A stretch of DNA of 14,041 nucleotides from Hondaea fermentalgiana (lineage: Eukaryota; Sar; Bigyra; Thraustochytrida; Thraustochytriidae). Positions within the stretch are counted from its first letter, which is position 1. Each line of letters begins with the position of its first letter. A program made the position numbers and the translations under genes. The stretch covers positions 6,736-20,776 of the forward strand of contig NPFB01000166.1 in the NCBI GenBank assembly GCA_014084085.1, given 5' to 3'. The notes below the pieces were generated by a model. That model worked only from the letters and a program-made list of their open reading frames with translations. It was not told where the DNA came from and ran no database searches. This document shows positions 6,964 to 14,041 of this stretch, piece after piece.

Positions 6964-9900
6964 ATGCGGCGAGCCCGCGGCGGGCGCGTACCTGGCGAGG
7001 AGCTCGCGACTCGCCAGGAAGACGAAGGCAGCCTCGAAGCCGTAAGCGAAAATGGGAGCGACCTTGGCGCCTCGGACCTGGAAAGCGAAAGCGAAAGCGA
7101 AAGCGAAAGCGAGCATGCGAACGGCGAGGACGAGAGCGAGGACGAGAGCGAGGACGAGAGCGAGGACGAGAGCGCGGACGAGAGCGCGGACGAGAGCGCG
7201 GACAAGAGCGCCGCCAACGACGAAAAGGACGACGAAGGTGAAGACGAGGATGGTGCCGAGAGCACGTCCTCACACAACCGCTCGCCCGACGTGTCGAGCG
7301 TAGACGGCTACCATGGCGGCACACTTGCCGTCGGGCACATTGGCCAAAACCACGTCTTTGATGACTTCGTGGACGAGAACGACGAGGACGAGAACGACGA
7401 GGACGAGAACGACGAGGACGAGGACGACGAGGACGAGGACGACGAGGACGAGGACGACGAGGACGACGAGGAAAAGGAGGACATGCCATGGCATGACTTT
7501 TCACATGATGGTTCGAATGCGGTTGGAGCCTTTAACGACTTCGACTCGAAGAATGACTGGACCAGCGAGAGAAGCGTAGAGGGCGACGACGTCGACGACG
7601 AAAAAGAAGATGTCCGCGGCCACGACAATGTGGAGCAGGAGAAGGAGAAGGAGGAGGAGGTTAAAGGAGGGGACAGAGGCCACCAAAGCGTTCAGGCCCC
7701 GAACGGACTCGGCCTCAGGAGTAACTCTCGCGACAGGGAGGACGCGAGAGAGTCTCAGTCCCAGACTTCAGAAGTAGGCGACGCAAATTCATCAACCAGC
7801 GCCCCGAAGTCAGACGAAAATGAAAAGATCAAGAAGCTGTGGCGCAGTCTAAAGGACTGGGCAAGGTCACTTGTAGACCTATTCAAGAAATGGTTGTACG
7901 CGCCCCTGCTGGTTCTCCTCGTACTTCTGTGCATTGCCTACGCGTTAATCTGGGTTGCCTTTTGGATGGTTCCCCTCTTCGACAACGACGATGACCTCGC
8001 GGCGTCGGCAGGGTGCTCTTTGACCCTTGCAGACATTGCCGCGGGAACCTCCTCTTCTCAGTTTGCTTGGCTCGGACAGTGCATTGACGTTGCAGAGCTC
8101 CAACCTCTCTTGGAGCGGGCAGATGAAGTCACTGCCCGGACCTTTGTCTCGCACATATTTTACCCCGTGACCCGTGAGGAAAGCTTGGCCTTCACATTCT
8201 ACAAAGGGAGCGCATATGAACTCACGAGTTGCTTCGACCCCGAAATCCAAGATCATATCATAGCTCTCATCGCAGTCGGACTATTGGTTCTCTATGTGCT
8301 CTCGCGGCTCGGCAAGTATGGCCATGAGGAGAAGGAGGCCCAGCTCTTTCGCCCTTTACTCGATTTGGTCGCACTGAAGCTCAGCACGACTGACACGCTC
8401 AAACTTGGCGCGAGACACTTCATTCTGTACCTGGAACTTTCAGGCATCATCAAATTATCCAAGCAAGCGCACGAGAAGTTGATGGACAAGACGAAGCATT
8501 CGATTGGAGTCGAAGAAAACCTCATTGAAGAATGCTTTCAAGAAGAAGAGAAGAACGAGTCCCATTTGCACGGTATTCTTCGTCTTTGGGAGTCCGTGAT
8601 CTCGAAGAAAAATGAACTGGAGTTGAGGGTGTGGGGCTTCAGCAACGCGCAAGAACATCTTCGAGAGCTCCGCGAGAAGTGTCTCGGCAATATGGAGGAT
8701 CTGAGAAGTTCAATCATTCGCCACAATCGCCTTGAGCAAGACAAGAGGCGGCTACACGATGCCGAGGCGCGACGACGGAATGCAGAAAAGACGCTGAAAG
8801 AAGCCAAGAACGAGCTTGCCAGTCTGCGCAAGTCGTATCTTGTTAACGTTGAATCAATGGCTGGCACATACGATCATCAAAATGCAGAATTTATATCCGA
8901 GCTCGCGCTCCAGATGGAAGCCAAGCGTGAGCATGTGGAGGAGCATCAACGCGCTTTTGAGGCCAAGTTGAAAGAGGTTCGAGAAATCAAATCCGACGTG
9001 GAAAGCAAAAGCACTGTGACAGACGTTGGTGATGGCAAAGGAGATCCAGAGAAGTCGACTGAGAATTCCAACGTTATTCCTCGAGACCTCGCGGTGGACA
9101 TGCTTTTGTACGCCTACTTCATGGTTCAAAGAAGGGACTTGTTTTGGTTACCTTCTGGTGATCAGACGAACGAAGAAGAAGCTGGCTCGGAGACGCTTCA
9201 GGGTGCACGGAATAAAGAGCTGTGGAAGGGCAACCAGAGACAGCAATCTTCGGCGGAAACAGGAACTGACAGTAAGTCAAGCGTTAAGTATGAAGCGCTG
9301 CGAGACTCTGGCGTTATAAAGCCATTGCATAAATATGTCGCGGCCACTCTTTCAGGCTGGGCAAAGATTGCATTCACCCTGTGGCTGGTGCTTCTTCCCG
9401 GTTTGTGTCTCTTCATCTTTATCGCGGTTGTGCCTTTGCTTGAAGTGTACATTGTGCCTGCCGTAAAAAACTTCATAGAGAAGCGCACTGCGATGGAGCC
9501 TAACTTTGCACAATACGAGGCAACGAACAAATCCCTTTCGAGTTGCCCACGCCTCTCTCATCTCGTAACCGATGTTGTTGCTTTCGCGGGGACGTGCGTC
9601 AGTGCAGAACAGATTCAGGTTCTGCTAGAGGGCATTGAAGGCGCAGACTTTCTCGAAGGCCCGTTTCACACCCTTTCGGAGACCGTTGTTCAGATTGATG
9701 GCCATGATGCCTCCTCTTTTTATGTGCGAGCGTACGCGCAAATGCATCTCTGTGCCGCACACCCATATCGCAGGCTCTGGGCAATTCGCAAAGCAGTGGG
9801 CGTAGCAGTCACGCTCTTTGCGTGGTTTGCATTCTTCATTTATTCGCGCAAGCCCGTTCGCTGGTACTTTCTGCCATTCCTGAGAATTGGACTCGACGCG

Positions 9901-12900
9901 GGAAATCTGTTTGCGTCATGTACGAAATTAGGGTTTCACATAGTGCTCTCTTGGCTCGATGACAAGTGCCTTCTCTGCATCTCCTTTATTTGGCACTGTA
10001 TTCGCGGAACGATGCAAGAAGGCTTCGCTCGTGTTTTTGACCTATCTCGATCGAATCGCGTCGCAGACGCTAATCCAGAGCGGAGTCTGGATCGGAAGTC
10101 TTGTTCATCTTCTTCTTCGGAGTCCTCAGCGGGCTCTGGCGTGCTGTCCAAACGTTCATCGAAGTCAAGCTCATCAGGACATTCACAGAGAAACGAGACG
10201 TTCAGCTCTTCTCGCGGGGAGAATCCCTCCAAATGCAGAGGAATTAAATGCCCTCTCACTTGTGATGTAGCAAGTGTCCCTGGATTTCTTGTGGCAGCTG
10301 TCGTTTCCTTGTTTGCCTCGATCATTCTCATCGCTACATATGTACTGTCAGTAGCCCCGATTACTGTGTTTGCTTCTATCTATGGACCGCTTCTATTTGG
10401 GTCATCGACTTCCGTCATCACTGTCGAGTTGTTGACACTCGTAGCGCTGGTGATCATTCTCGCGATTTTGGTTCCTATCGCGCACTTTCTCAGAGCGAAT
10501 TGGCGATGCGCCCTTGCTCGTTCACCGGGACACTGCGAGCGGTGTGCGAAAGAAACTCATCGCTTCCGATTTTGGTGGCAATGTGACGAACACTTTTGCA
10601 AAGATCACCTGTTTATTAAGCGCACCAATGTGGGGTGTCCCTCGTGCAGCCTGAGCGAGGACCGCATCTGTGACTGTTCCATACGGCAACGAAGATTACT
10701 CACGGCATGCAGCGTCTGCTACTGCAGCGAGCATAAGCGTTTGAAGGAGTTACACGTCTTTGGCGTTGGGGACCCGTTTTGCTGGGGCAAGAAGAAATGT
10801 CCTGTATGCGCTAACCCCTGCCCAAAGCACAAGGACTTGTACCGCATCGAATGCAAAGAGTGCTTCTGCCAACGGGAGGGTCACACAGGAGAGCCTCTGG
10901 AGACTCGTGATGGCAAGAGAGGATGTCACAAATGCTTTTGTAAAGAGACTGGACACGAGAACATCAAGCTCGACGTGGATACAGGGAAGTGCTCGAAATG
11001 CTGTTGCAGTCATGGCAGGATAAAACGTGATTGTAATGAATGCTGGTGCCAGGTTCATGAATCGACCAGGGTTCCCGTATGCCCCATTTGCGGAGAAACC
11101 CACCGGGGCCGTCGCCAGGCTGGCTGCGGAAACAAGTTGAGCGGTCAGTCGGCTTCTGAACGCAAGTGCATGTCTTGTGAGTTTGGCTGCGAGATATGTC
11201 GCGAAGAAGGCAAATCTGAGGAAGACATCTCCTGGGAGGAAGAGTGCGAGGATCACTGGTGCTCCAAGCACGGAAGAGAAAAGCAACCCGATACCTTGGG
11301 CGATTTCCTGTGCGCTGTTTGCGAAGATCCATGCGTAATCTGCGGAAGCAAAATAGAGGATTGGGAAAGGCCTTCAAGGATGGAGTGTCAACAGCACTTT
11401 TGCAGGACGCACAAGCGGCGTGCAGAAGGCGGGGACTGTGTCATTTGTAAGGGCGAGCCCGCTTGCTCCTACGAGCACCCACACGAGGCCATCGACGCGA
11501 ACGATGCCGACAGTCCATGGGTGACGCGCAGAGAGTGCGCGGGCTCTGTCAATCCTCACTGGTGTTTTGCTAGTATTCACGGGCGTTCTGATGGCGGCAT
11601 CGTTGATAACGGTGGTGTCGACCTTGTTGAGATGGATGGTCATTGTCCAATTTGCGAAAACCCGTGTGAAGTCTGCAAAGATGGGGAGAAAATGCCAAGA
11701 GATGAGTGCAAGAAGCACTATTGCCGTATGCACGAGCGGCGAAGGCTTACTGTCTCCCGGGACAAGTACGAGTGCAATGCTTGCGAGGATCCGTGTGAAA
11801 CGTGCGAGGACCTCGGTCTGGACGTTGTGCAAAAGAAAGACGAGTGTACAGATCACTATTGCTCCAAACACAAACGTACAATGAGGTTTGAAGGGCCCGA
11901 TGGGAAGGTTAGCGACGTATGTGCGTGTCTGACTTGCATTGATCCCTGCAACTGTTCGCACGAAGTTCCCAAGAGGGAATGCAAGTTGTGCTATTGTGAA
12001 CGACATGGAGATCTCTGCAACGGCCTTGGGTCTTGCGCTGATGGCCGTTGCAATCGTTGTCAATGCTTCAAGTGCGATCGCGAGCTTGATCCGGATGAAG
12101 AACCGGTCCGGGGACGCTGCAGTGTCTGTAAGGAGTGGTGTGATCACGACATACCTCTCAAGGAGTGCGACGACTGCTATTGCGCAGAACATCAAGAGGC
12201 TCGCTTGGTGAACCCGGGCAGAAATGACGATACAAACAATGAGAAGCCTCCCTGTCCGAAGTGTCTCACTTGCGCACATGGGATTTTCCTGGGAAACGAC
12301 TGCCATGAGTGCATGTGCCGCTTTGACGCCTGCAACCATCTTCTCGCGGCCTCACACCAAACGAAGGACGCAGAAATTGTGCGAGTTTGCACACGGTGCA
12401 ATTTTGTTCCCCATCCTCTCACCAAGACTCGGTTTTGCAAGTTTGCCACGAAGCTTTACAACTGTCTAGGGATCATGAACAGATTGCCTGGAAGGATACA
12501 GCGTGAATACTGGGATAAATTTGGTCGTCTTCGCTGGCAAGATGTCGAAAAGCACGTAGCTTTCATTGACCAAACCTTGGAGCACGGGTCGACGTCCATA
12601 TTTATGGGCGGCATCATGCGCAAAAGCAAAAAGGATCCCGAAAGAGAGCGGTGCTCCAATGCAATTAAAGGCGCAGTTCACGCTCTGATTGATCACTTTG
12701 ACACCGTTGATCTCCAGACTGGCGATTGTATTGAGCGATCCGCACCAGAAAGCACATCTAACTCGCGTAGAACCTGGCAACGAGGAGATATGGGCACGTC
12801 TTGGCACCCATGGTGTCCTCGAGGATCAAATGAAACTGCAACTTTGCCTCGCAATGACGCGACTCAAGACGACGACTGCATATACAACGCTGATGACTTG

Positions 12901-13374
12901 GACGCTGTCTTTCGTGCGGAGGAGCTGTGGGATTCAGAAGATGAAGCCAAGAGATGGTGGATCTGCAGAGAGGATGATAATTCAGTGCAAAGCTGGGTAG
13001 CACATGACCCCATGACGGATGGGCTGGTTGAGAACGATCTCAAGCAGCTTGCCTTGATTGCGCTCAAGGTCAGAAATGCAGCAAGAGGATCGAAATTCGC
13101 GCGATGCAAAGAGCTTTTCTCTGAGGATCGAATTCGCGCTTCGCTCCCTGATGATCTGACCGAAATGCTTGGAAGCGAGATGGAGAGCGCAGAGAGAAAT
13201 ATATCTGCATTCGAGTCGAGCCTCAGCAGCGATCAAGCCGACAAAGATGCTCCGAAGGATTTTTACGAAGATCTTGAACAAGAGAACAAGTACCTCGAAG
13301 TCATGTACGAGCGTGCCAAAAAGACTCGACAGCTCGGTCTGCAGCCGTACGTTGCGCCAGTAGATAGGCTGTAG
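6964..13374 (+). CDS. Gene B: large polytopic membrane protein with acidic N-terminus and 13-unit Cys/His zinc-finger array
   Basis: This intronless frame encodes 2136 residues, from ATG 6964 (A at -3) to TAG 13372-13374. An in-frame TGA at 6934-6936 closes the frame upstream, and no other early Met fits. Residues 1-290 are hydrophilic and acidic, with Ser-Glu, Asp-Glu-Ser-Glu and Asp-Glu-Asp-Glu-Asn/Asp tandem repeats. TM1 is about 312-338. Lumenal module 1 has Cys351, Cys373 and Cys423, and is followed by TM2 (429-447). A coiled-coil region spans about 585-680 and TM3 is 800-832. Lumenal module 2 has Cys861, Cys878 and Cys930 and an N-x-S sequon at 855. TM4 is 943-960; a Cys- and aromatic-rich stretch (about 963-1013) may also be membrane-associated. 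A Ser-rich linker (1046-1083) leads to further TM segments (about 1105-1135 and 1150-1172). The zinc-finger array spans 1191-1812 and the C-terminal domain runs from about 1808 to the end. It is a paralog of gene A across everything from TM1 onward. The family is not recognised; a membrane-tethered scaffold or ligase role is only inference. Confidence 0.92.
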   Translation: MRRARGGRVPGEELATRQEDEGSLEAVSENGSDLGASDLESESESESESEHANGEDESEDESEDESEDESADESADESADKSAANDEKDDEGEDEDGAESTSSHNRSPDVSSVDGYHGGTLAVGHIGQNHVFDDFVDENDEDENDEDENDEDEDDEDEDDEDEDDEDDEEKEDMPWHDFSHDGSNAVGAFNDFDSKNDWTSERSVEGDDVDDEKEDVRGHDNVEQEKEKEEEVKGGDRGHQSVQAPNGLGLRSNSRDREDARESQSQTSEVGDANSSTSAPKSDENEKIKKLWRSLKDWARSLVDLFKKWLYAPLLVLLVLLCIAYALIWVAFWMVPLFDNDDDLAASAGCSLTLADIAAGTSSSQFAWLGQCIDVAELQPLLERADEVTARTFVSHIFYPVTREESLAFTFYKGSAYELTSCFDPEIQDHIIALIAVGLLVLYVLSRLGKYGHEEKEAQLFRPLLDLVALKLSTTDTLKLGARHFILYLELSGIIKLSKQAHEKLMDKTKHSIGVEENLIEECFQEEEKNESHLHGILRLWESVISKKNELELRVWGFSNAQEHLRELREKCLGNMEDLRSSIIRHNRLEQDKRRLHDAEARRRNAEKTLKEAKNELASLRKSYLVNVESMAGTYDHQNAEFISELALQMEAKREHVEEHQRAFEAKLKEVREIKSDVESKSTVTDVGDGKGDPEKSTENSNVIPRDLAVDMLLYAYFMVQRRDLFWLPSGDQTNEEEAGSETLQGARNKELWKGNQRQQSSAETGTDSKSSVKYEALRDSGVIKPLHKYVAATLSGWAKIAFTLWLVLLPGLCLFIFIAVVPLLEVYIVPAVKNFIEKRTAMEPNFAQYEATNKSLSSCPRLSHLVTDVVAFAGTCVSAEQIQVLLEGIEGADFLEGPFHTLSETVVQIDGHDASSFYVRAYAQMHLCAAHPYRRLWAIRKAVGVAVTLFAWFAFFIYSRKPVRWYFLPFLRIGLDAGNLFASCTKLGFHIVLSWLDDKCLLCISFIWHCIRGTMQEGFARVFDLSRSNRVADANPERSLDRKSCSSSSSESSAGSGVLSKRSSKSSSSGHSQRNETFSSSRGENPSKCRGIKCPLTCDVASVPGFLVAAVVSLFASIILIATYVLSVAPITVFASIYGPLLFGSSTSVITVELLTLVALVIILAILVPIAHFLRANWRCALARSPGHCERCAKETHRFRFWWQCDEHFCKDHLFIKRTNVGCPSCSLSEDRICDCSIRQRRLLTACSVCYCSEHKRLKELHVFGVGDPFCWGKKKCPVCANPCPKHKDLYRIECKECFCQREGHTGEPLETRDGKRGCHKCFCKETGHENIKLDVDTGKCSKCCCSHGRIKRDCNECWCQVHESTRVPVCPICGETHRGRRQAGCGNKLSGQSASERKCMSCEFGCEICREEGKSEEDISWEEECEDHWCSKHGREKQPDTLGDFLCAVCEDPCVICGSKIEDWERPSRMECQQHFCRTHKRRAEGGDCVICKGEPACSYEHPHEAIDANDADSPWVTRRECAGSVNPHWCFASIHGRSDGGIVDNGGVDLVEMDGHCPICENPCEVCKDGEKMPRDECKKHYCRMHERRRLTVSRDKYECNACEDPCETCEDLGLDVVQKKDECTDHYCSKHKRTMRFEGPDGKVSDVCACLTCIDPCNCSHEVPKRECKLCYCERHGDLCNGLGSCADGRCNRCQCFKCDRELDPDEEPVRGRCSVCKEWCDHDIPLKECDDCYCAEHQEARLVNPGRNDDTNNEKPPCPKCLTCAHGIFLGNDCHECMCRFDACNHLLAASHQTKDAEIVRVCTRCNFVPHPLTKTRFCKFATKLYNCLGIMNRLPGRIQREYWDKFGRLRWQDVEKHVAFIDQTLEHGSTSIFMGGIMRKSKKDPERERCSNAIKGAVHALIDHFDTVDLQTGDCIERSAPESTSNSRRTWQRGDMGTSWHPWCPRGSNETATLPRNDATQDDDCIYNADDLDAVFRAEELWDSEDEAKRWWICREDDNSVQSWVAHDPMTDGLVENDLKQLALIALKVRNAARGSKFARCKELFSEDRIRASLPDDLTEMLGSEMESAERNISAFESSLSSDQADKDAPKDFYEDLEQENKYLEVMYERAKKTRQLGLQPYVAPVDRL
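7081..7212 (+). repeat. Coding microsatellites: 6-bp GAAAGC and 12-bp GAGGACGAGAGC repeats
   Basis: Within the gene B N-terminus, a 6-bp unit (GAAAGC, Ser-Glu) is repeated about five times at 7081-7115. A 12-bp unit (GAGGACGAGAGC, Glu-Asp-Glu-Ser) follows, repeated about seven times to 7212, with the last copies changed to GCGGACGAGAGC. Both periods are multiples of three, so copy-number change keeps the reading frame. The encoded segment is highly acidic and rich in potential CK2-type Ser sites. Confidence 0.85.
7372..7467 (+). repeat. 15-bp coding minisatellite (Asp-Glu-Asp-Glu-Asn/Asp)
   Basis: Five full units of a 15-bp repeat (GACGAGGACGAGAAC or GACGAGGACGAGGAC) run from 7381 to 7455, with partial units on both sides. 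The first copies end in AAC (Asn) and the later ones in GAC (Asp), so the array looks ordered rather than homogenised. It encodes a nearly pure Asp/Glu block at residues 137-170 of gene B. On the opposite strand it creates spurious long frames. Confidence 0.9.
10099..10212 (+). repeat. Ser-rich linker in gene B
   Basis: Residues 1046-1083 are dominated by Ser with interspersed Lys, Arg, Gly and Glu. The segment lies between the TM4 region and the last TM cluster. It occupies roughly the place of the Pro/Thr-rich linker of gene A but differs in composition. It could be a phosphorylated cytosolic loop or a flexible lumenal loop; the side of the membrane is not certain. Confidence 0.6.
10534..12465 (+). 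other. Gene B zinc-finger array (13 Cys/His units)
   Basis: The unit plan matches gene A. Core Cys positions are 1207, 1249, 1297, 1321, 1357, 1428, 1475, 1525, 1582, 1628, 1673, 1735 and 1780. The fourth-ligand order is identical (one His, four Cys, five His, three Cys). Unit 8 is unusual: the Cys that would sit three residues before His1532 is missing (Val1529), leaving Cys1525 seven residues before the His. Units 3, 4, 8 and 13 have C-x4 or longer before the last His instead of C-x2. The best-conserved stretch with gene A is around units 3-5, where both share an E-T-R-D-G-[E/K]-R-G-C core followed by KCFC, and S-K-C then H-G-R-I. The nearest named folds are uncertain. Confidence 0.85.
12385..13371 (+). 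other. Gene B C-terminal domain
   Basis: This roughly 330-residue region is homologous to the end of gene A. It carries the H-P-L-T-K-x-R-F-C-K-F block at 1817-1826, K-L-Y-N-C at 1830-1834, and S-T-S-I plus GG at 1876-1883. It is longer than its partner because of an inserted polar stretch (about 1915-1985). The tail (about 2065-2125) is strongly charged and likely helical. I do not recognise the domain. Confidence 0.6.
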
Positions 13375-14041
13375 ACTTTGGTTTTGTCGTCGGCGGAAGG
13401 CAGTAAGGCTTCTCATTTCCGAATATAAAAACAAACTAAATAAACAAACGATCGACAAAAGAACTTATTCACAGGTATCAGCGCTTCCCTGCGCTTAGCA
13501 GTAGCTAGCTTCAAGGTTAAGATGTCTTCGATTCCTGTCGGCACTGACTGTGGAAACAACGTTGCGATTCTCTCAATGCAGTCTTGTTCTCCGAAACCCC
13601 GACACTCTCCGTCTCTTTGCCACGCTCGCTCACTACGCTGCTGTTCCTTCACGTTCCTGACCCTCCAAACGTTCCTCCCTTCGCCCCGCCGCGGCGGTTC
13701 TCTTCCTCCTCGTCCTCCGCGTTCTGCACTGCTCTCAGTTTCCTCGCGGCACGCACGACCGCAACCCAGCTCTTGCCTCCCCCCCCCCCCTCGCCGCTTT
13801 CAAGCGTTTCTAACCTTTTAGCTAGCCGCGCGCCTACCCCCGCCGCCGCCCCTGCGTTCCGCCCAGCGTTCCGGAACGGTTCCACAACGGTTCCGGCCAT
13901 CGTTTTCCCGTTTTTGCGGCTCTGCAGAACGGCAACGCGGCGCCGAGCGACGGGGCGATTGATTGATTGCTCAGGGTCGCCGGGACGGCGCAGCGCGGGT
14001 CGCAGCGCGCGGGACGCGCAGCAGCAGGACGCGCCTCGCAG
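13375..14041. other. Downstream flank without a supported gene
   Basis: After the putative 3' UTR the DNA becomes pyrimidine-rich on the plus strand (about 13640-13815) and includes a run of 12 C at 13779-13790. It then turns strongly GC-rich. AACGGTTCC occurs twice (13875-13883 and 13886-13894) inside an inverted pair CCGGAAC/GTTCCGG (13871-13896). The short open frames here are low-complexity and I do not call them. The end of the window could be the promoter of a neighbouring gene. Confidence 0.5.
13439..13444 (+). terminator. AATAAA polyadenylation signal of gene B
   Basis: A canonical AATAAA lies 64 bp after the gene B stop codon. It sits in a short AT-rich island (13421-13450) within otherwise GC-rich DNA, which is the expected place for a eukaryotic 3' end signal. 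The cleavage site itself cannot be placed. Confidence 0.55.

Noticed and set aside
7372..7467. CRISPR-like or mobile-element repeat
   Set aside because: The units are contiguous 15-bp coding repeats without spacers, in frame with gene B.
6851..7504. 217-codon minus-strand frame rich in Arg-Pro
   Set aside because: It is the antisense reading of the Asp/Glu repeats of gene B, and its Arg-Pro repeats are a mechanical result of those repeats.
11374..12339. 321-codon minus-strand frame antisense to gene B
   Set aside because: It lies entirely within the zinc-finger array of gene B, where the clear coding constraint is on the plus strand. Cys and Lys codons read backwards rarely give stops.
52..13374. 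Origin from a giant virus, suggested by long intronless genes
   Set aside because: No viral hallmark gene is present, and the multi-TM receptor-like architecture with a Pro/Thr stalk and a long regulatory spacer fits a protist nuclear genome better.
13522..13900. Short frames in the downstream flank (99 codons on plus, 83 on minus)
   Set aside because: Both are low-complexity and overlap each other in pyrimidine-rich DNA. A first exon of a neighbouring gene cannot be excluded, but nothing supports one.

Overview
The window looks like nuclear DNA of a unicellular eukaryote. It holds two very long, apparently intronless genes, with no bacterial-style operon or ribosome binding sites. The proteins are multi-pass membrane proteins. 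One carries a Pro/Thr-rich linker of the P-T-x-x-P-T type that is common in stramenopile and other algal or protist surface proteins. A stramenopile such as a thraustochytrid (few introns, moderate to high GC) is my best guess, but this is low-confidence inference.

Layout: positions 1-51 are 3' flank. Positions 52-5367 (minus strand) encode a 1771-residue protein, called gene A here. Positions 5368-6963 are a shared intergenic region of about 1.6 kb, rich in CAGCTG/CTGCAG palindromes and short repeats. Positions 6964-13374 (plus strand) encode a 2136-residue protein, called gene B. Positions 13375-14041 are 3' flank with an AATAAA signal, followed by pyrimidine-rich and GC-rich DNA in which I see no convincing gene.

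Genes A and B are diverged paralogs arranged head to head. They share one architecture: a cytosolic N-terminus; TM1; a three-cysteine lumenal/extracellular module; TM2; a cytosolic coiled-coil region; TM3; a second copy of the three-cysteine module; further TM segments; a Cys/His-rich array of 13 putative zinc-binding units; and a conserved C-terminal domain. In both proteins the fourth ligand of the 13 units follows the same order (H, then four C, five H, three C). The array therefore predates the split of the pair. Gene A alone has the Pro/Thr-rich linker. Gene B alone has a roughly 250-residue acidic N-terminus made of three kinds of tandem repeat, and a Ser-rich linker.

I do not recognise either protein as a member of a named family, and no function is claimed. 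The zinc units resemble RING, B-box and AN1 fingers in ligand spacing. A membrane-anchored scaffold or ubiquitin-ligase-like role is one hypothesis. The shared 1.6 kb region suggests the two genes may be co-regulated from a bidirectional promoter.
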